A stretch of 64,000 nucleotides of DNA. Origin: Monosiga brevicollis MX1. Its lineage: Eukaryota; Opisthokonta; Choanoflagellata; Craspedida; Salpingoecidae. Made by a program: the position numbers and the translations under genes. The stretch spans positions 1,962,955-2,026,954 of the forward strand of contig NW_001865041.1 in NCBI RefSeq assembly GCF_000002865.3, in the 5' to 3' direction. Positions 20,479 through 32,622 of the stretch are shown here, one piece after another (positions within the stretch are counted from its first letter, which is position 1; each line of letters opens with the position of its first letter). The notes beneath the pieces were generated by a model. The model had not been told where the DNA came from, searched no databases, and worked only from the letters and a program-made list of their open reading frames with translations.

Positions 20479-22967
20479 ATGGCAGCGACCAGCCCGCCTT
20501 CGATGATGGCCACTCCTGAGCCCGATGAGCGTCGCCTCATGAGCGCTCTGCTTCAACGCATGCAAAAGTACGGGCAAGCATTGAGGCCTCGTCCTGTCTC
20601 GCCCTGTCCTGGTTTCAAGCTTGACACAAGCCCTGACCTGCACACGCCTTGGCGATTGTGGATATAACCGATGACGCTTCTGCTAGGGACTTGGTCTTTG
20701 AACTTCGTGTCATCACGCACCAGCAGCCAGTTAAGGGTGAGCAGAAACAGCGAGCCCGACGCCGCATCGAGCGCTTCCTGTACGTTGCTACTTGTCGCTT
20801 TTGCATTGGTCGGCATCGGTTGGCCTTGCCATCGTCTATCCTCCGTCTTTGGACTGTAGCTGGCGATCATGAATGTTTTGTGGAAGCTTACTCTGGCATC
20901 AATGTTGCAACAGCTTGCGCCAGCTGGGCGAGGAACCAGTGTCCGAATCGAGCTATAGCTCATCATCTACCGCCACTTCCGGGCAGGTCCCGACAGGGGA
21001 TCCCTCGTCAGACACATCAGGTCACGACTGGATCGTCACCCCACTGCACGATGACGACGGCGACGGCGAGGAAGCCAGCATGATGGCCGATGAAGAGTTG
21101 CTGTCGGAGGAGGAGGTGGATGAGGAAGACACAACAGGCCTGTACGAGCCACGCCGCGAAGTGGCCACAGACACGGCCATCGCAGCTGCTCAGCTCAACC
21201 AAGAGAACCCGATCCATCATTTGGTTGGCTATGATGGGAGTGGAGCGAGTACCACGGATCCCGAGCCAGCAGCAGCCGAGAATGTTGAGGATGCAGGCGC
21301 CATCGAAAGTGGCGCTGCCTCTGCCGAAGACGACGTCCTAATTGCTGCTCCCACCCCTCGCGAGGAGCGGGCGCAGCGCTTGGCTGAGCTGGATCTTCTG
21401 CGACAGCGTGGTGGACTGGTTCGCGCCCTCCTGCAGCGGCCCAACTTTGTCAGCGCCATCTCTAACAGCCTGGCTCAACCAGCAGGCTCTACGCGCGTCC
21501 CTGGTCCCCGGCCCCAGGCCAACCATCGTGCAGCCGATGCGGAGGTGTCGGTCGAGCCCGAACAGCGCCCCGACGCCTCTCCGCTGCCGCTGCGTCGCAT
21601 CGTCTTGAGTCAATCAGACGCATGGGACAGTGATGCCAGCGACGCTGAGGCGGAGCCTGAGGCCTTTACCCAGCCAGCCTCGCAGGCCGCTGCCAACCCT
21701 CAGCCCATGAGTAACCAGCCGCGCGCTCAGTCGCCACCCGAGGGTGAGCCTTCCGTACGCGCGCCCATGCCCCCACGCATCATGCGCTTGAATGCCCCAT
21801 TGTTCAACGCCAATGTCCGCCCGCAGCGCGAAACCGTTGAGGTCAGTCCGTTTCCTGCATGTTCCCCCGTCATTCCAAAGATTAGGCTTTGCTTCACCGC
21901 AGTCCCTTACACCCTCCTGCTTCTTTTTTCGCCTCTGCTGTGGTGTGGTGTGGTGTGGTGTGCACGTGCGTGTGTGTTCCGGTGGAGCGCAGGACGTCCA
22001 AGAATTATTGACACGCCGCCTCGTCTCGGGCATTCTGCACGGGCAATTCCGGCCGGTCCTTGAATTCCACTTGGGATCAAGGCTCCAGGGTGGCGGTAAC
22101 ATGAGCTCAGAGGAGCTACAACGGGCCCTGTATCGGCGACGCCAGCAGCGGCACCGCGACCGAGCGGCCCAAGCTGCGCAGGCCCCATCTCCCGCACAAA
22201 CACCACAGCGACCGGCCCAGGACCAGACACAGGCACCCTTGCATGCCGCCTCGCCGGCCGCAGGCATTCCAGACCACGTGCATGCTCATGCACCTCAAGG
22301 ACATGTGCATGCGCATCCCCACGCGCATCCCCATGCACCCACCCATGTACAGACAGAAGGGGCAACCCCAGTGCCTCCGCCGGTCTCATCGTCTTCGGCC
22401 TCCATGGCAGCCACCATCGCCGATTTGCAGGCTCAGGTGGCCGCCTTGACTGACTTGATGCAGGCTAGCTTGCGTTTGCAAGCCGATGTGCGCCGTTGCG
22501 TGCGGCAAGAGGTTTCATCGGCTCTAGCCCGCGTGGGGGACCCAACGAGTTTGCAGTTTGAGCGACCGGCGGTCCGGTATGTCTGGACACACTCAGATCA
22601 AGGGGAATGAGTGCTTCTGAAATGAGCTCATTGTTCACACTATGTTGTTGCTTTTGGGGTGGTACATTCACAGGGGTGCGGCGCACGGCAGCAACTGCGT
22701 GGTGTGCATGGAAGAAAGTGCTGACACCATCATGTACCGCTGTGGCCATCTGTGCGCATGCCTCAGCTGCGCCACTGCTCTCATGGTTGGTCCTATCATC
22801 TTCTTATCCTTGTTGAGCGTTCGGACCCTTGCTCGTTTGCGCTGCAGCCTGCTTCCCAAGTGCTTACATGCCCTAACCTTGCTGCTCTGTACCACCAGGA
22901 GCGCGAGCTGTCGTGTCCAGTCTGTCGCAGTCCCATCTTGGACATTATGCAGGTGTATCTCCCCTGA
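20479..22967 (+). CDS. Neuralized-type RING finger E3 ligase candidate
   Basis: Six exons: 20479-20567, 20687-20779, 20914-21841, 21993-22576, 22674-22785, 22899-22967. They give 624 residues. The last two exons form a C-terminal C3HC4 RING: CVVCMEE, YRCGHLCAC, CATAL, then CPVCRSPI. The intron lies inside the RING. This is the CGHxCxC RING style seen in Neuralized and in a group of plant and protist RING proteins. The long N-terminal part is acidic and probably disordered (residues about 60-330), with a conserved-looking LLTRRLVSGILHGQFRPVLE block at the exon 4 start. A His-rich linker follows (HVHAHAPQGHVHAHPHAHPH), then a short coiled coil (IADLQAQVAALTDLM). A role as an E3 ubiquitin ligase is inferred from the RING alone. 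Confidence 0.85.
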
Positions 22968-23577
22968 TTTCCACCAGAAGCTTGCCGTCGACACCCAAGC
23001 TCCCACTGAACCCCTCTTCCCCGTTGAGCTTTGCTGGTCAAAGTTCGTACCTGTCGTCTGTCAAAACTGTCAGCTGTGCGTCTGCCTTGGGCTGTCGAGT
23101 ATCAACATGTCAAGCGATATCAACATGTCAAGCAATAAGCAATTGACCAACGTGTGTGTACATTGACCTATGGTGCCATAGCAGAACACACAGACAGAGA
23201 GAGAGAGATGAGGTCAGAGAAAGAGAGAAAGAGGTATAAACAGCAAAGTATAAACAGCAAAGGACATAGGGCTTCGAGGAATAGCACAACTACCACATGT
23301 AAAGAGAGAGTTTGAGAGAGTTGAGAGAGAGAGCAAAAGTATGACGTATGTCAAACTATAAATGAATTTGAAGTGTAACAGTTCTCACAGTAAAGTGTGA
23401 CTTGATCCAAGCAAGCGTCGCACACGCCCTTCTCGCCAGTTTGCAGCTGTTAAGCACAAACTACCCAAATCAATACAAATGTTCACACTAAGATTATTAA
23501 CAAAACTGCAATAACTTTTTATATAACCAACATTAACCTTCACTTCATTTGCTTGTTGTCATTTCGACCGGTCCAGA
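22968..23577. other. Spacer with GA repeats; ABCG promoter region
   Basis: No exon. GA/GAGAGTTT-type repeats lie at about 23197-23235 and 23304-23335, and an A/T-rich stretch lies at 23340-23540 upstream of the ABCG ATG. Confidence 0.6.
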
Positions 23578-26570
23578 ATGGCGTCCAACGAACCGCTCTT
23601 GGGAGCTCAAGACGAGGATGAGGTGGAGGTGGAGATCACTGGCTCGGCGGCCAGTGGTCAGGCTGTGCATGTGGATATGGACGGTGCCGGGGCCAGTGCT
23701 TCCACGGACCCGGAGGATGGGCCGCGTCCGGCTGCGCAAAATGCAGAGCAGCGGCTTTTGCAGCGCAAGGCCGAGCACTTTGAGCAGATGAAGTCGCAGA
23801 TGCGTGGGAACCGCCCCTCCGTCTCCATTGCCTACCGCCACCTCGGCTTTGTGGTCAACGGCAACAAGCGTATCCTCCACGACCTGAGCGGCGAGATCAA
23901 GGGTGGAGAGCTTGTGGCCCTCATGGGTCCCAGTGGTGCGTGTGGTGCACGGGGCTCGCTTCAGCTAACAAGGCGGCTTGTCGCTCGCTCATCGCGCTCA
24001 TCTCTTGTTGTTGTTGTCGGTCGTCGAACCACCTAGGTGCGGGCAAGTCGACCTTGCTCAACGTCCTCGCGGGCTTTCGCACTCGGCAAAGCGAGGGCCG
24101 CGTCCTCATCAACGGACACGATCGTGACCTCAAGCGCTATCGCAAGATGGCCTGCTTCGTCATGCAGGTCAGTGTGTGTGTGTGTGTGTGTGTGCGTGTG
24201 CGTGTGTGCGCTCCCATTACATGCGTGGTGAAGGTGCTGCAACTGGGTTCTTTTCTTTCTGATCAACTCCGTCACGTACACCTACAACTTGCAGGACGAT
24301 GTCTTGTTCAAGAACCTGACCGTGGCCGAGTACCTCATGATTTCCTGCAACCTACGCTTCGACCCCGAGATGACCGTCTTTGAGAAGAAGCAGATTATCC
24401 AGTCGGTCAGTCTCCTTCCCAAATGTTGAGACTTTCGGTCATCTGCACCGCATGGGCATGGGCATGTGCAGACACCCCTTTCAACCCACCCAGCATCCAA
24501 ACCCACTGCACTCGTCCCCAGCTGATCATGACCTATCTTGACACATCTATGCCTTCCTGCCTCGCCTTTTTTACAGACCGTCGAGCAGATTGGTATTGCT
24601 GAATGCCTTGATCGCACTGTTATCCAGCTCTCTGGCGGCCAACGCAAGCGCCTCGCCGTGGCCCTTGAAATCGTTTCCGATCCCCCGCTTCTCTTCCTTG
24701 ATGAACCTGTACGCTGAGCTGCCGTGATTTGGGTCTTTGGGTTTCGCCACTCTCCTGCCCCAGCCCCGATACCACAAGTCCTCACCCACCTCGTGGCTGT
24801 GTGCAGACTTCGGGCTTGGATTCCACCAGCGCCGTGTCCCTCGTTGAAATGCTCCGCAGCCTTGCCCAGAGTGGACGCACTGTTGTGGCCAGCATTCACC
24901 AGCCCTCCGCCACACTCTTTGAGCTCTTTGATCGCGTACGTTGCCCCTCTCCATTTTCTCTTCTACAGCCATGTCCTGTGCTCTCTTGCCCGCGCCAAGG
25001 GATGTGCCGTTGGCCTCACACGCGCGCTCTCATACATCCCCGTTGCCCACCCACTACCCCGTAAAACGTGCAGACGGTGGTGCTTTCAGGTGGTCAAATC
25101 CTCTACGATGGACCTGTGAACGAGGTCGTCCCGTACTTCAAGTCACAAAACGTCGAATGCCCGGCTTATCACAACCCCGCCGACTTTTTGCTCGAGGTTT
25201 GGCCCAAACCGCCGCCCCGCTCCCCCCTCCCCTCTGGTCCTTCATCAACTTTGACCTGTCAATCCGATACTCATCCAACTTATGCGTGCGCAGGTGGCCA
25301 ACGGTGTCAAGGGCTCTCCGGCCGCTCTTCTTACCAACTGGCGCAATGATCATCCTCCGGGCGAGGTGGCCCTCGGCGATCAAGTTGCTGTATGTGCCTT
25401 CTCCACCCCCCTCCCCACCCTTTTCCCCTACGCGCGTGCCCTGTCTTCTTCTGATTCCATTGCAGGCGGATGTGGAAGAAATGCTGTTCCTGCACGTACA
25501 TCTCATGAATCAACGACCTGCCTTGTTCGCCCATGCTTTTCGTCGCCACAGTTGGAGGCAGTGCACTCACGTGGGCGTGGGCTCTACCCTATCTCGGTTG
25601 CGGACCAGTTTAAAATCTTGCTCAAGCGCGCGTTCAAGGACGTGATTCGTGATACGCTTCTGACCCGCATGCGGGCCGGCGCTCACGTTGCCGTGGGCAT
25701 TATCATCGGTGTGCTGTATCTGCATCAGGGCGTTCACAGTGACAAGATCCCCTCGGTCGTGGGTTACTACTTCTTTTCCCTTCTCTTCCTGATGCTGGCC
25801 TCGGTCATGCCCACCGTGCTTTCCTTTCCCATTGAGAAGGAGATCTTTGCCCGCGAGCACTTGAATAACTGGTATTCTGTCAAAGCCTACTACTTTGCCA
25901 AGAGCCTCAGCGATTTCCCCTTCCAAGTCGTCTTCCCCATCATTTACATGTCCATCAGCTACTGGATGACCGACCAGCCTTCAGAAGCGGGTCGCTTTTT
26001 CAAGGTCTTGGCAGCTGCCGTGCTGCATACCCAGGTGGCCCAGGCGATGGGCATCGTCATCTCCACAGCCGCACCTACCCCACAAGTTGCCGTCTTCATG
26101 GCCCCAATGAGCTCCATCCCCATGATGCTGTTTTCAGGCTTTTTTGTGCTCATCAACGGCATCCCCATTGCCCTGCGCTGGCTGACCTTCCTCTCCTACT
26201 TCCGCTTCACGCTGCAAGCCATGCTCATTGCCATTCTCAAGGACAAGAAGCTGGATTGTGTCGGTCCTCCCGCCTCCGATGGCTCTTGCGTGGGCGAGTA
26301 CGTGGGCGCTCAGGGCCTCCTGCTCGTTTGTTGATGCCCTGTGTCCCTTGTAGTGCTGCTTTGCGCAGCTCACACTTGCTATTCTCACCCTTTGCTCTTC
26401 ACCCCCCCTGCCCCTGTAGACCGTTTGCGGACGGCAACGCCGTTCTTCGATACTATCACTATGACACACAATCGTACGAGCTCATGATGGGTTTGCTCTT
26501 GGCCTTCTTCTTCTTTTTCAAGATCGTGGCCTATCTGCTGCTGCGTCGCGTTGCCAAACGACCCAACTAA
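23578..26570 (+). CDS. ABCG (white-type) half ABC transporter
   Basis: Ten exons: 23578-23935, 24037-24167, 24295-24405, 24577-24708, 24807-24935, 25074-25196, 25294-25389, 25466-25495, 25552-26297, 26420-26570. They give 668 residues, typical of ABCG half transporters. An N-terminal cytosolic nucleotide-binding domain has Walker A GPSGAGKST (split by intron 1), signature [11 protein letters not shown], Walker B LLFLDEP/TSGLDS (split by intron 4) and the switch HQP. A C-terminal membrane domain of about six helices follows, with the re-entrant/connecting sequence [18 protein letters not shown] typical of ABCG. NBD before TMD defines the ABCG class. It should work as a dimer exporting sterols or other lipids or xenobiotics; the substrate cannot be read from sequence. 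Exon 8 is only 30 bases. Confidence 0.93.
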
Positions 26571-27144
26571 GCACGGCGTGCCCATTTGAGGTGGCGCAAG
26601 TGGTGCCCGCATTACTTTGGCGCAGCTCTCGTTTAACACGTGGTTTTCCATCCCTTTTGACGGGTTTGAGTTGTTGATTGCTTTCGGTGTCTTCGTTCCT
26701 GTCTTTTGCTGAAAAGACCCGAGCCAGTGCCGTCCGCGCCATCCTTTGGGTACACGATGAGGGCCGTGGTATTTGTTCGCGCTTGGTGCGCAAAAAAAAG
26801 TGTCTTTTGTTGTTGGTTCTGTGGTCTTTATTTCTTTTCTCTTTCTTGAATGGCACGAGGCACAAGCGTGATAGTCGTTGGCCAATTGGATATTATGAAC
26901 GTTGCTGCGACTCGTTTGCAAATGAAATGAAAACCACAAATACACGCGCATTCGTTTTCTCGACTGGCCGGTTCACTCATGCAATCACCGGTATGGTCCA
27001 GTTTCCAGCTTATTCCTCTGATAGCTGGATATAATCGCCGTTGCGGTCTGGCTGCAGCTGGACCTCGATCTTGTATTGCTGGCGATGTTTGCTCAGAAAA
27101 TACCACGTGCCTGCAGACCAAATTATCCCATGAGCTCACGCGTA
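26571..27144. other. Convergent 3' spacer, nothing seen
   Basis: Lies between the ABCG stop and the NTPDase stop; no supported exon. Confidence 0.5.
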
Positions 27145-29479
27145 TCACAAAGACCGACATTGAACACACGGGGCCGCACGAAACGCACCAAACACGCTCA
27201 GCAAGAGCCCAATGCTGAGACAGGCGATGGCAATGGCTGCGACATGCCCGCCGTCATACTTGTGCTTGGCACATGTATGATCCACGCGATCAGACGAAGG
27301 GAGGACAAACGAAACCAGCGCGGCCCCGATGGCCCAGCCCGCTTGGCTGGTGTTCAAAGCGTGTTGACTCAAATCAAAACCGTGCTCCAATACCAGCAGT
27401 TCTTCGAGCAGATGCTCGCAGGTCCACTATACAAGCGCAGGCAGTTGAATCAGTCAATGAAACATGCCTAATATTTTGCTCTCCGCCGCAACACTCTTTC
27501 GACCCTAAAAGGTACGTCCGCGCGCCGGCCGCATGACCTACGTTGGCATTTGGGGCGTCCAAATGGGGATACTTTGCCAAAACTTGTGCCACGTTCTTGT
27601 TGCAAACATCCTGCAGAAGCACGAGAGACTGTTGGGTGAGGCTTTTTCGAAGCTCAGCTCGCAATCCCAAAGCATCGGCACCTGAGCAGCGGTTGTCATG
27701 GCATCGGTGGTCACGCTGGTGATATCCAAGTCTGTAAAGGCCCTGTTGGGAACCATCGCCGGGAACACACAAAATCAACAACAAGAGCAGCGACTCGTGA
27801 GGCCGAGGCAGGGGTATTCAGCCAAGCTTGCAATGGTGGCGTTTGGGAACTAATTGATGCAGATATTGATGATGTGGGGTAGCTTGAAGGCCTGGTACAG
27901 CCATACCAATAATAGCTGGCGTGTAGCTCAAAAGGCAGGTTGCTTGGAATGGCGGGAATGGGTGTATTGTCGAGCGAGCACGTTTCGGCTGCGCTCAAGG
28001 TTGGACAGTCCGTATGAAGGTTTGAATCGACCGAAGCACGGCATTGGTCATAAGACGCAGCCCCATGCAGTTCACACGTGGCGACGCTAGTGTCCATGGC
28101 GTTGACAAGCAGACACGGGTCAGGTGTCGGTGGGCTGGCATTGCAAAGCCCCGCCGCAGTCACACGATGCTGGTTGAAGGCATCACTGCCATACTCGGCA
28201 AAGCTCGTCGCAAAGACGTGCAGAGTTGAGCCTGGAAAGGCGAATTGCGTGATGGGCTGGCCTTTTATTTGCCCCGCAACAGATGTAGGCACGGCGTATG
28301 CAATCTCCAGGCTCGAGCCGCCCATGTCAATCATGCCTAGCGTTTGGGCGGGATCTGTGATTTGAAATCCGTGGGCGAGATAGTTGGCGCTCACCCAGCC
28401 AAAGTAGGCCTAAATGCAAGACGCACAGGCGAGGTCGTTACATCGACATTTGACATGATTAAGCGCTGGAAGGAGCTGTGGGCCGCAGCTGTGCGGTCAG
28501 TGGAGACTGGCGACTGACCTCCTGTGAGCCAGGAATGACCTGAACTCGGGAGGGATCGAAAAGGAAAGTGCCGCGGGATAGAACCGCACTGGCCCAGGTC
28601 ATGACTTGCTCCTAGCATAGAAATTGAAACAGATCAGAGGGTAAGGCGGGGGGAGGCGGGAGGCATGTTGAATGGGACACTTTAGGTGGCAGGGGGCGGA
28701 CCTGTGTGCGGTAGGGGAGAACTCGCATGCCAGCTGTTGCCATAAGCGTCAGAGGAACGACAGCGAGATCTAGATTCTGTCAGCCATGGGTGTACAGGGC
28801 ATGGCCATGCATCCAAATTAAAATGCCTCGCATTGACAGTACAGTACTGGCCAGGGTGGTTTGTGCCAACCTTGTCGAGGCTTGCGGCGCAGGTCAGCAA
28901 CCCCTGCAGGGCGTCATTCACGGCTGACAGGCTTGTCGCCTGCGCAAGCGGTTCTGCAGCCGAGGCGCACGCAAGCAAATAAGCAGTCATGGCCACACAG
29001 ATATAGGCCAAGACTGAAGTGTTTGGGAGAGTGTTTGGGAGGGTCTGACGGCGCCCAATGTTCGTGCCCGGAAACGGGAGACGGGAGCCTTACGATGGTT
29101 GCTGCAGTCTGTGGCTGAGCTGGCGAGATCCTCAACCACGGGCAAGCCGTGCGAAGTAGGTGTCCTGCAAGCAAGGCACCAAATGCATGAATGAGCATGG
29201 GATTGCGAGCGAGCCCAAGGGCGTGACCCGAGGAGGGGTTAGGGCATGGGGCGGAGGTGGCCAAGCAAGTCAGGACATTCAGGACCAGCACGCTTCAAAT
29301 GACCTGTGCGCAACGCACCATTTGAACAGATGAAGGCGGTTTCCAGTTGAGCCAGCATCAATCACGGCGGCATGAAGTGGCGCTGTTGGGTAGACGGCGA
29401 GCGGGAGCGAGGCGACAATCAGGGCACCCAGGAGGCACCGGGCCTGGCTGCCACCCGTGGAGCGTTTGGCGTGGATCAT
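27145..29479 (-). CDS. Membrane-bound nucleoside diphosphatase/apyrase (GDA1-CD39 family)
   Basis: Nine minus-strand exons: 29479-29319, 29164-29094, 28953-28871, 28776-28702, 28611-28519, 28409-27907, 27742-27682, 27610-27542, 27426-27145. They give 465 residues. The apyrase conserved regions appear in order: VIDAGSTGNRLHLF (ACR1), TLMATAGMRVLPY (ACR2), FGWVSANYL (ACR3), GMIDMGGSSLEIAY (ACR4) and AGWAIGAAL (ACR5). An N-terminal hydrophobic segment (residues about 14-35) and a C-terminal one (AIAIACLSIGLLLSVFGAF) give the two-anchor topology of CD39-type enzymes, with the catalytic domain and several Cys in the lumen or outside. The family hydrolyses nucleoside tri- and diphosphates. The DAGSTG form of ACR1 resembles the ENTPD5/6 side of the family, but the subfamily is uncertain. 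Confidence 0.9.
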
Positions 29480-30186
29480 GTTGCGACAATGGGCGTGAAT
29501 GAACCCACGGGGGACACGCGCTTGGTCCTGCTAGCCTCCACGCCTTCACTTAACGACCACACCACCCCGCTTTATGGCCCGCACTTGCACCCCTCGTGCA
29601 ACTATCCAACAAGCAACCGAGAAATCAGCGCGCTGCCGCTCCTGATCGGGCCTTGATGCCAGCAGTTCGAGAGGTTCTCAAATCAAGGCAGACAGTTTGA
29701 GAGAGAGAGTTTGAGAGAGAGAGTTTGAGAGAGAGAGTTTGAGAGAGAGAGTTTGAGAGAGAGAGTTTGAGAGAGAGAGTTTGAGAGAGAGAGTTTTAGA
29801 GAGAGTTTTAGGGCGAGTTTGTTTGAGAGAGTGTTTGAGAGAGAGAGGGTAGAGAGAGAGTGTGTGTGTGTGTTTTATGGGAGAGGAGCAGGGCAAAGGA
29901 GCTGGAGTGGGATGCAAAGAAGCTGGTTCTGGTTAGCCTTCAAAGTTAAAGACTGGGCTCTTTCTTGAGGCTTGAGGTGGGCTCGCGCACCAGGCGTAGA
30001 ATTCGCAACACGCGATATCAACTGGTCATGGGTGCAAGACTTTTGCACGCGGTACAGGGAAGACGGGCATACAAACGAGTGGGAGGATGATCATGACAAG
30101 GAGTACAAAAACTCGTAGAAAGTAGATAACAAAAGCAGGCGACAAGCAATCGAAAGAACGGTCGTGCCGGGGGATGGCGACACAAT
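29480..30186. other. Upstream region of the NTPDase gene, repeat-rich
   Basis: No supported exon. A GAGAGAGAGTTT minisatellite fills the centre (see separate entry), and the 3' UTR of the PH-SEC14 gene is at the right end. Confidence 0.5.
29694..29862 (+). repeat. (GAGAGAGAGTTT)n minisatellite
   Basis: About nine near-perfect GTTTGAGAGAGAGA units decaying into GAGTTTTAGAG and GTGTGT at the right edge. Confidence 0.9.
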
Positions 30187-32530
30187 TTAGAGCTTCTCAA
30201 TGACGTCGTCCAAGGCCTATGGGGGATGGTCCGGTGGGTGAGAGATACAATAATTCATCCAAGGTACCTGGCTAAAACTTGGAAATGCACCTTGCGCCAG
30301 GCATCACGCTCTTCAGCAGACTCAGCGTAGAGCTTCCAGGTGCGAAGTGGGGTGGCAATGGCAAAACCGTTGGCCTTGCTGTCGTCCTCCGAGGTTGTCG
30401 AACGCTCAAGCAGCACGACGCCTTGGGGTGCAGCATCCTATGTAGGAGTGAATGTGATGCGACCACAAAACATGAGTTGCACCCTGGCTCGACTGCACAT
30501 TCATGTTGGCTATCGATTATTTCGGACCAACCGTCTCAGCCTTGTAGTAGTAGAGAAGGCCCGAGGTTGAGAGCACGAAGAAGCGACGCTTCCAGTTGAG
30601 CACGACCTTGCCTGCGAAAACCAGAGTGGAGACACCACGCAGGTCAGGTGGGCAGGCAAGTTATCGAAACAGCGCCATGGTCTTTGAAGAAGCTCATGGT
30701 CGCGCGCACGAGTCAACACACCCTGCTTGGTCAGGTAACCAGTCTTGACGGCGCCTTCGGCGGCTTCGGCAGCAGGCTAAATGGGTGATGAAGAAGTCGG
30801 GGGGGGGGGGGGGGGGGGGGATAAGAAAATGAGCGCAGCAAGTGCCTCCGATCAAACAAGACAGGATCAAGGGCACCATCATCTCCTTCTCTGTCAATGG
30901 ACTCACCATATCCTTGAGGGCGTCCAGCAGGGACTGGTCGACACCACCTTCAAAAGCGGCAGCGGCAGCGGCATCATCCAAAAGCTCGACACCATCGGCT
31001 GCAACGGCGGGCACAGCCAAGCGATGTCAGCATGGCAGCGCAGGAACGGACGCGACAAGTCAAGAATGTGTCACGTGAGAGATGCATGGTTAGAACATGA
31101 CTCTTCAAAACGCGCAAATGCTGGATCGGGGACTCACCACTAGCCTGCTGCTCCATAAATTCGGTCACACTAAAGTTGACAGTGCCACCATGCTCCACGA
31201 GCAAGCTGGCAAAGAGTAGATCGGGCACAAGAAGACAGGACACATCAATCAAAGCGAGGATCCCGGCTGTGCTCCAACAGCAAGAGATGAAGCGCCAGCT
31301 CTCAAAAGGAGCAGCCCAATCTCAAACTACGTTTCAAAAGCGCACCTGTCGGGGGAGACAAACGCCTGCATGGTCTGCATGTCCTGGCCGAGAAGGTGAA
31401 CCTTCTTGAGGAGTTGCTCGGAGAAGAAGTTACGGACGGTGGCCCACACCAGGCGGAAAAAGGCCGGGGTGTTGACAACCAGCAGGAGGCTGATGCGCTC
31501 GGGGTAGTTCTCTTGGAGGGTGGAGAGCAGAAGACGTGGCACACGGAAATCGGCCGACTTTGGCGACATGCCCTCGAGGTCAACCACAAAGACGACCGAC
31601 TCGACACCATCGCCCATGCGCCTATCAAAGAGCGGTTGTTGTTGTTGTGAGCGCGCATGGGCATGGGCATAAGCGTACCAGCGCAAACGTCAATCCAGGC
31701 GACTACCATCTAGACCTTGCGGGGCAAGAGAACTGACTTGATGGCAGTTTCCATGGTGTAGACAGCCAGCTTCATGACGTCCAGGGGCGACGATTCGCTA
31801 GGTTTATGCTTGCCGGGCTGCATCACAATGATGGGACGGCCCGTCTTGTCGGGGTTGGGCAGCAGACGCATCTTGCCCGTCTACCGATGCCGAACGAATC
31901 ATGAGACAATCATACCGAATGCTGGAAGTCCCGACCCAACAGCAAGACATCGGTGTGGGCGTACCTTGACTTCACGTGAAACGTTATTAATGGTCATGGC
32001 ATCCACGTTGAAGCGCTTGCGCCAGGCCTAAGCGTCCCAAACGGTCGTTGTGCAGAAGGTGCGTCAGATGCACGAGGGTATGGGCGGATGAGGGTGATTG
32101 ACACGGCAAAGGGAAGGCGTGGGATGAAGGGGTCACGGTGAAGGGGGCAAGGCATACCACGTGCTCCTTGAGGAAGGTGGCGGCCTTTTCGACATCCCAT
32201 TCGTTGCCACGAAGGAAGCGGAGGTAATCGGCGTCAGTGGCGGTAACTTCATCACCCGCACTGGATTTAAGCGACTCCAAGGCCTATTTGCGACATTTGG
32301 TGCATGAGAAGCAGCGATGAGAGCGGGCCATGTTGGAGGTGATGCGCTTATGGCCTACCTTGGCCTGCTCGTCGGTCAGGTTGTCCACGGTGCCTTCCAC
32401 GACCTCGGCTTCAACGGGAACGGCATTGAGGGCGTGCAACCAAGACTCGGCCTCAGCGGGCGAGCTGGCGGCAAACACCTGGACCGAGCTGTCAAAAAGT
32501 ATAGTCCCACGGATAGAATGAGGGTAAGCA

Positions 32531-32622
<92 letters not shown>

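Noticed and set aside
32533-32621. His/Thr and Cys/Val dipeptide open frames over the GT repeat
   Set aside because: Translation of a dinucleotide repeat inside an intron; no coding value.
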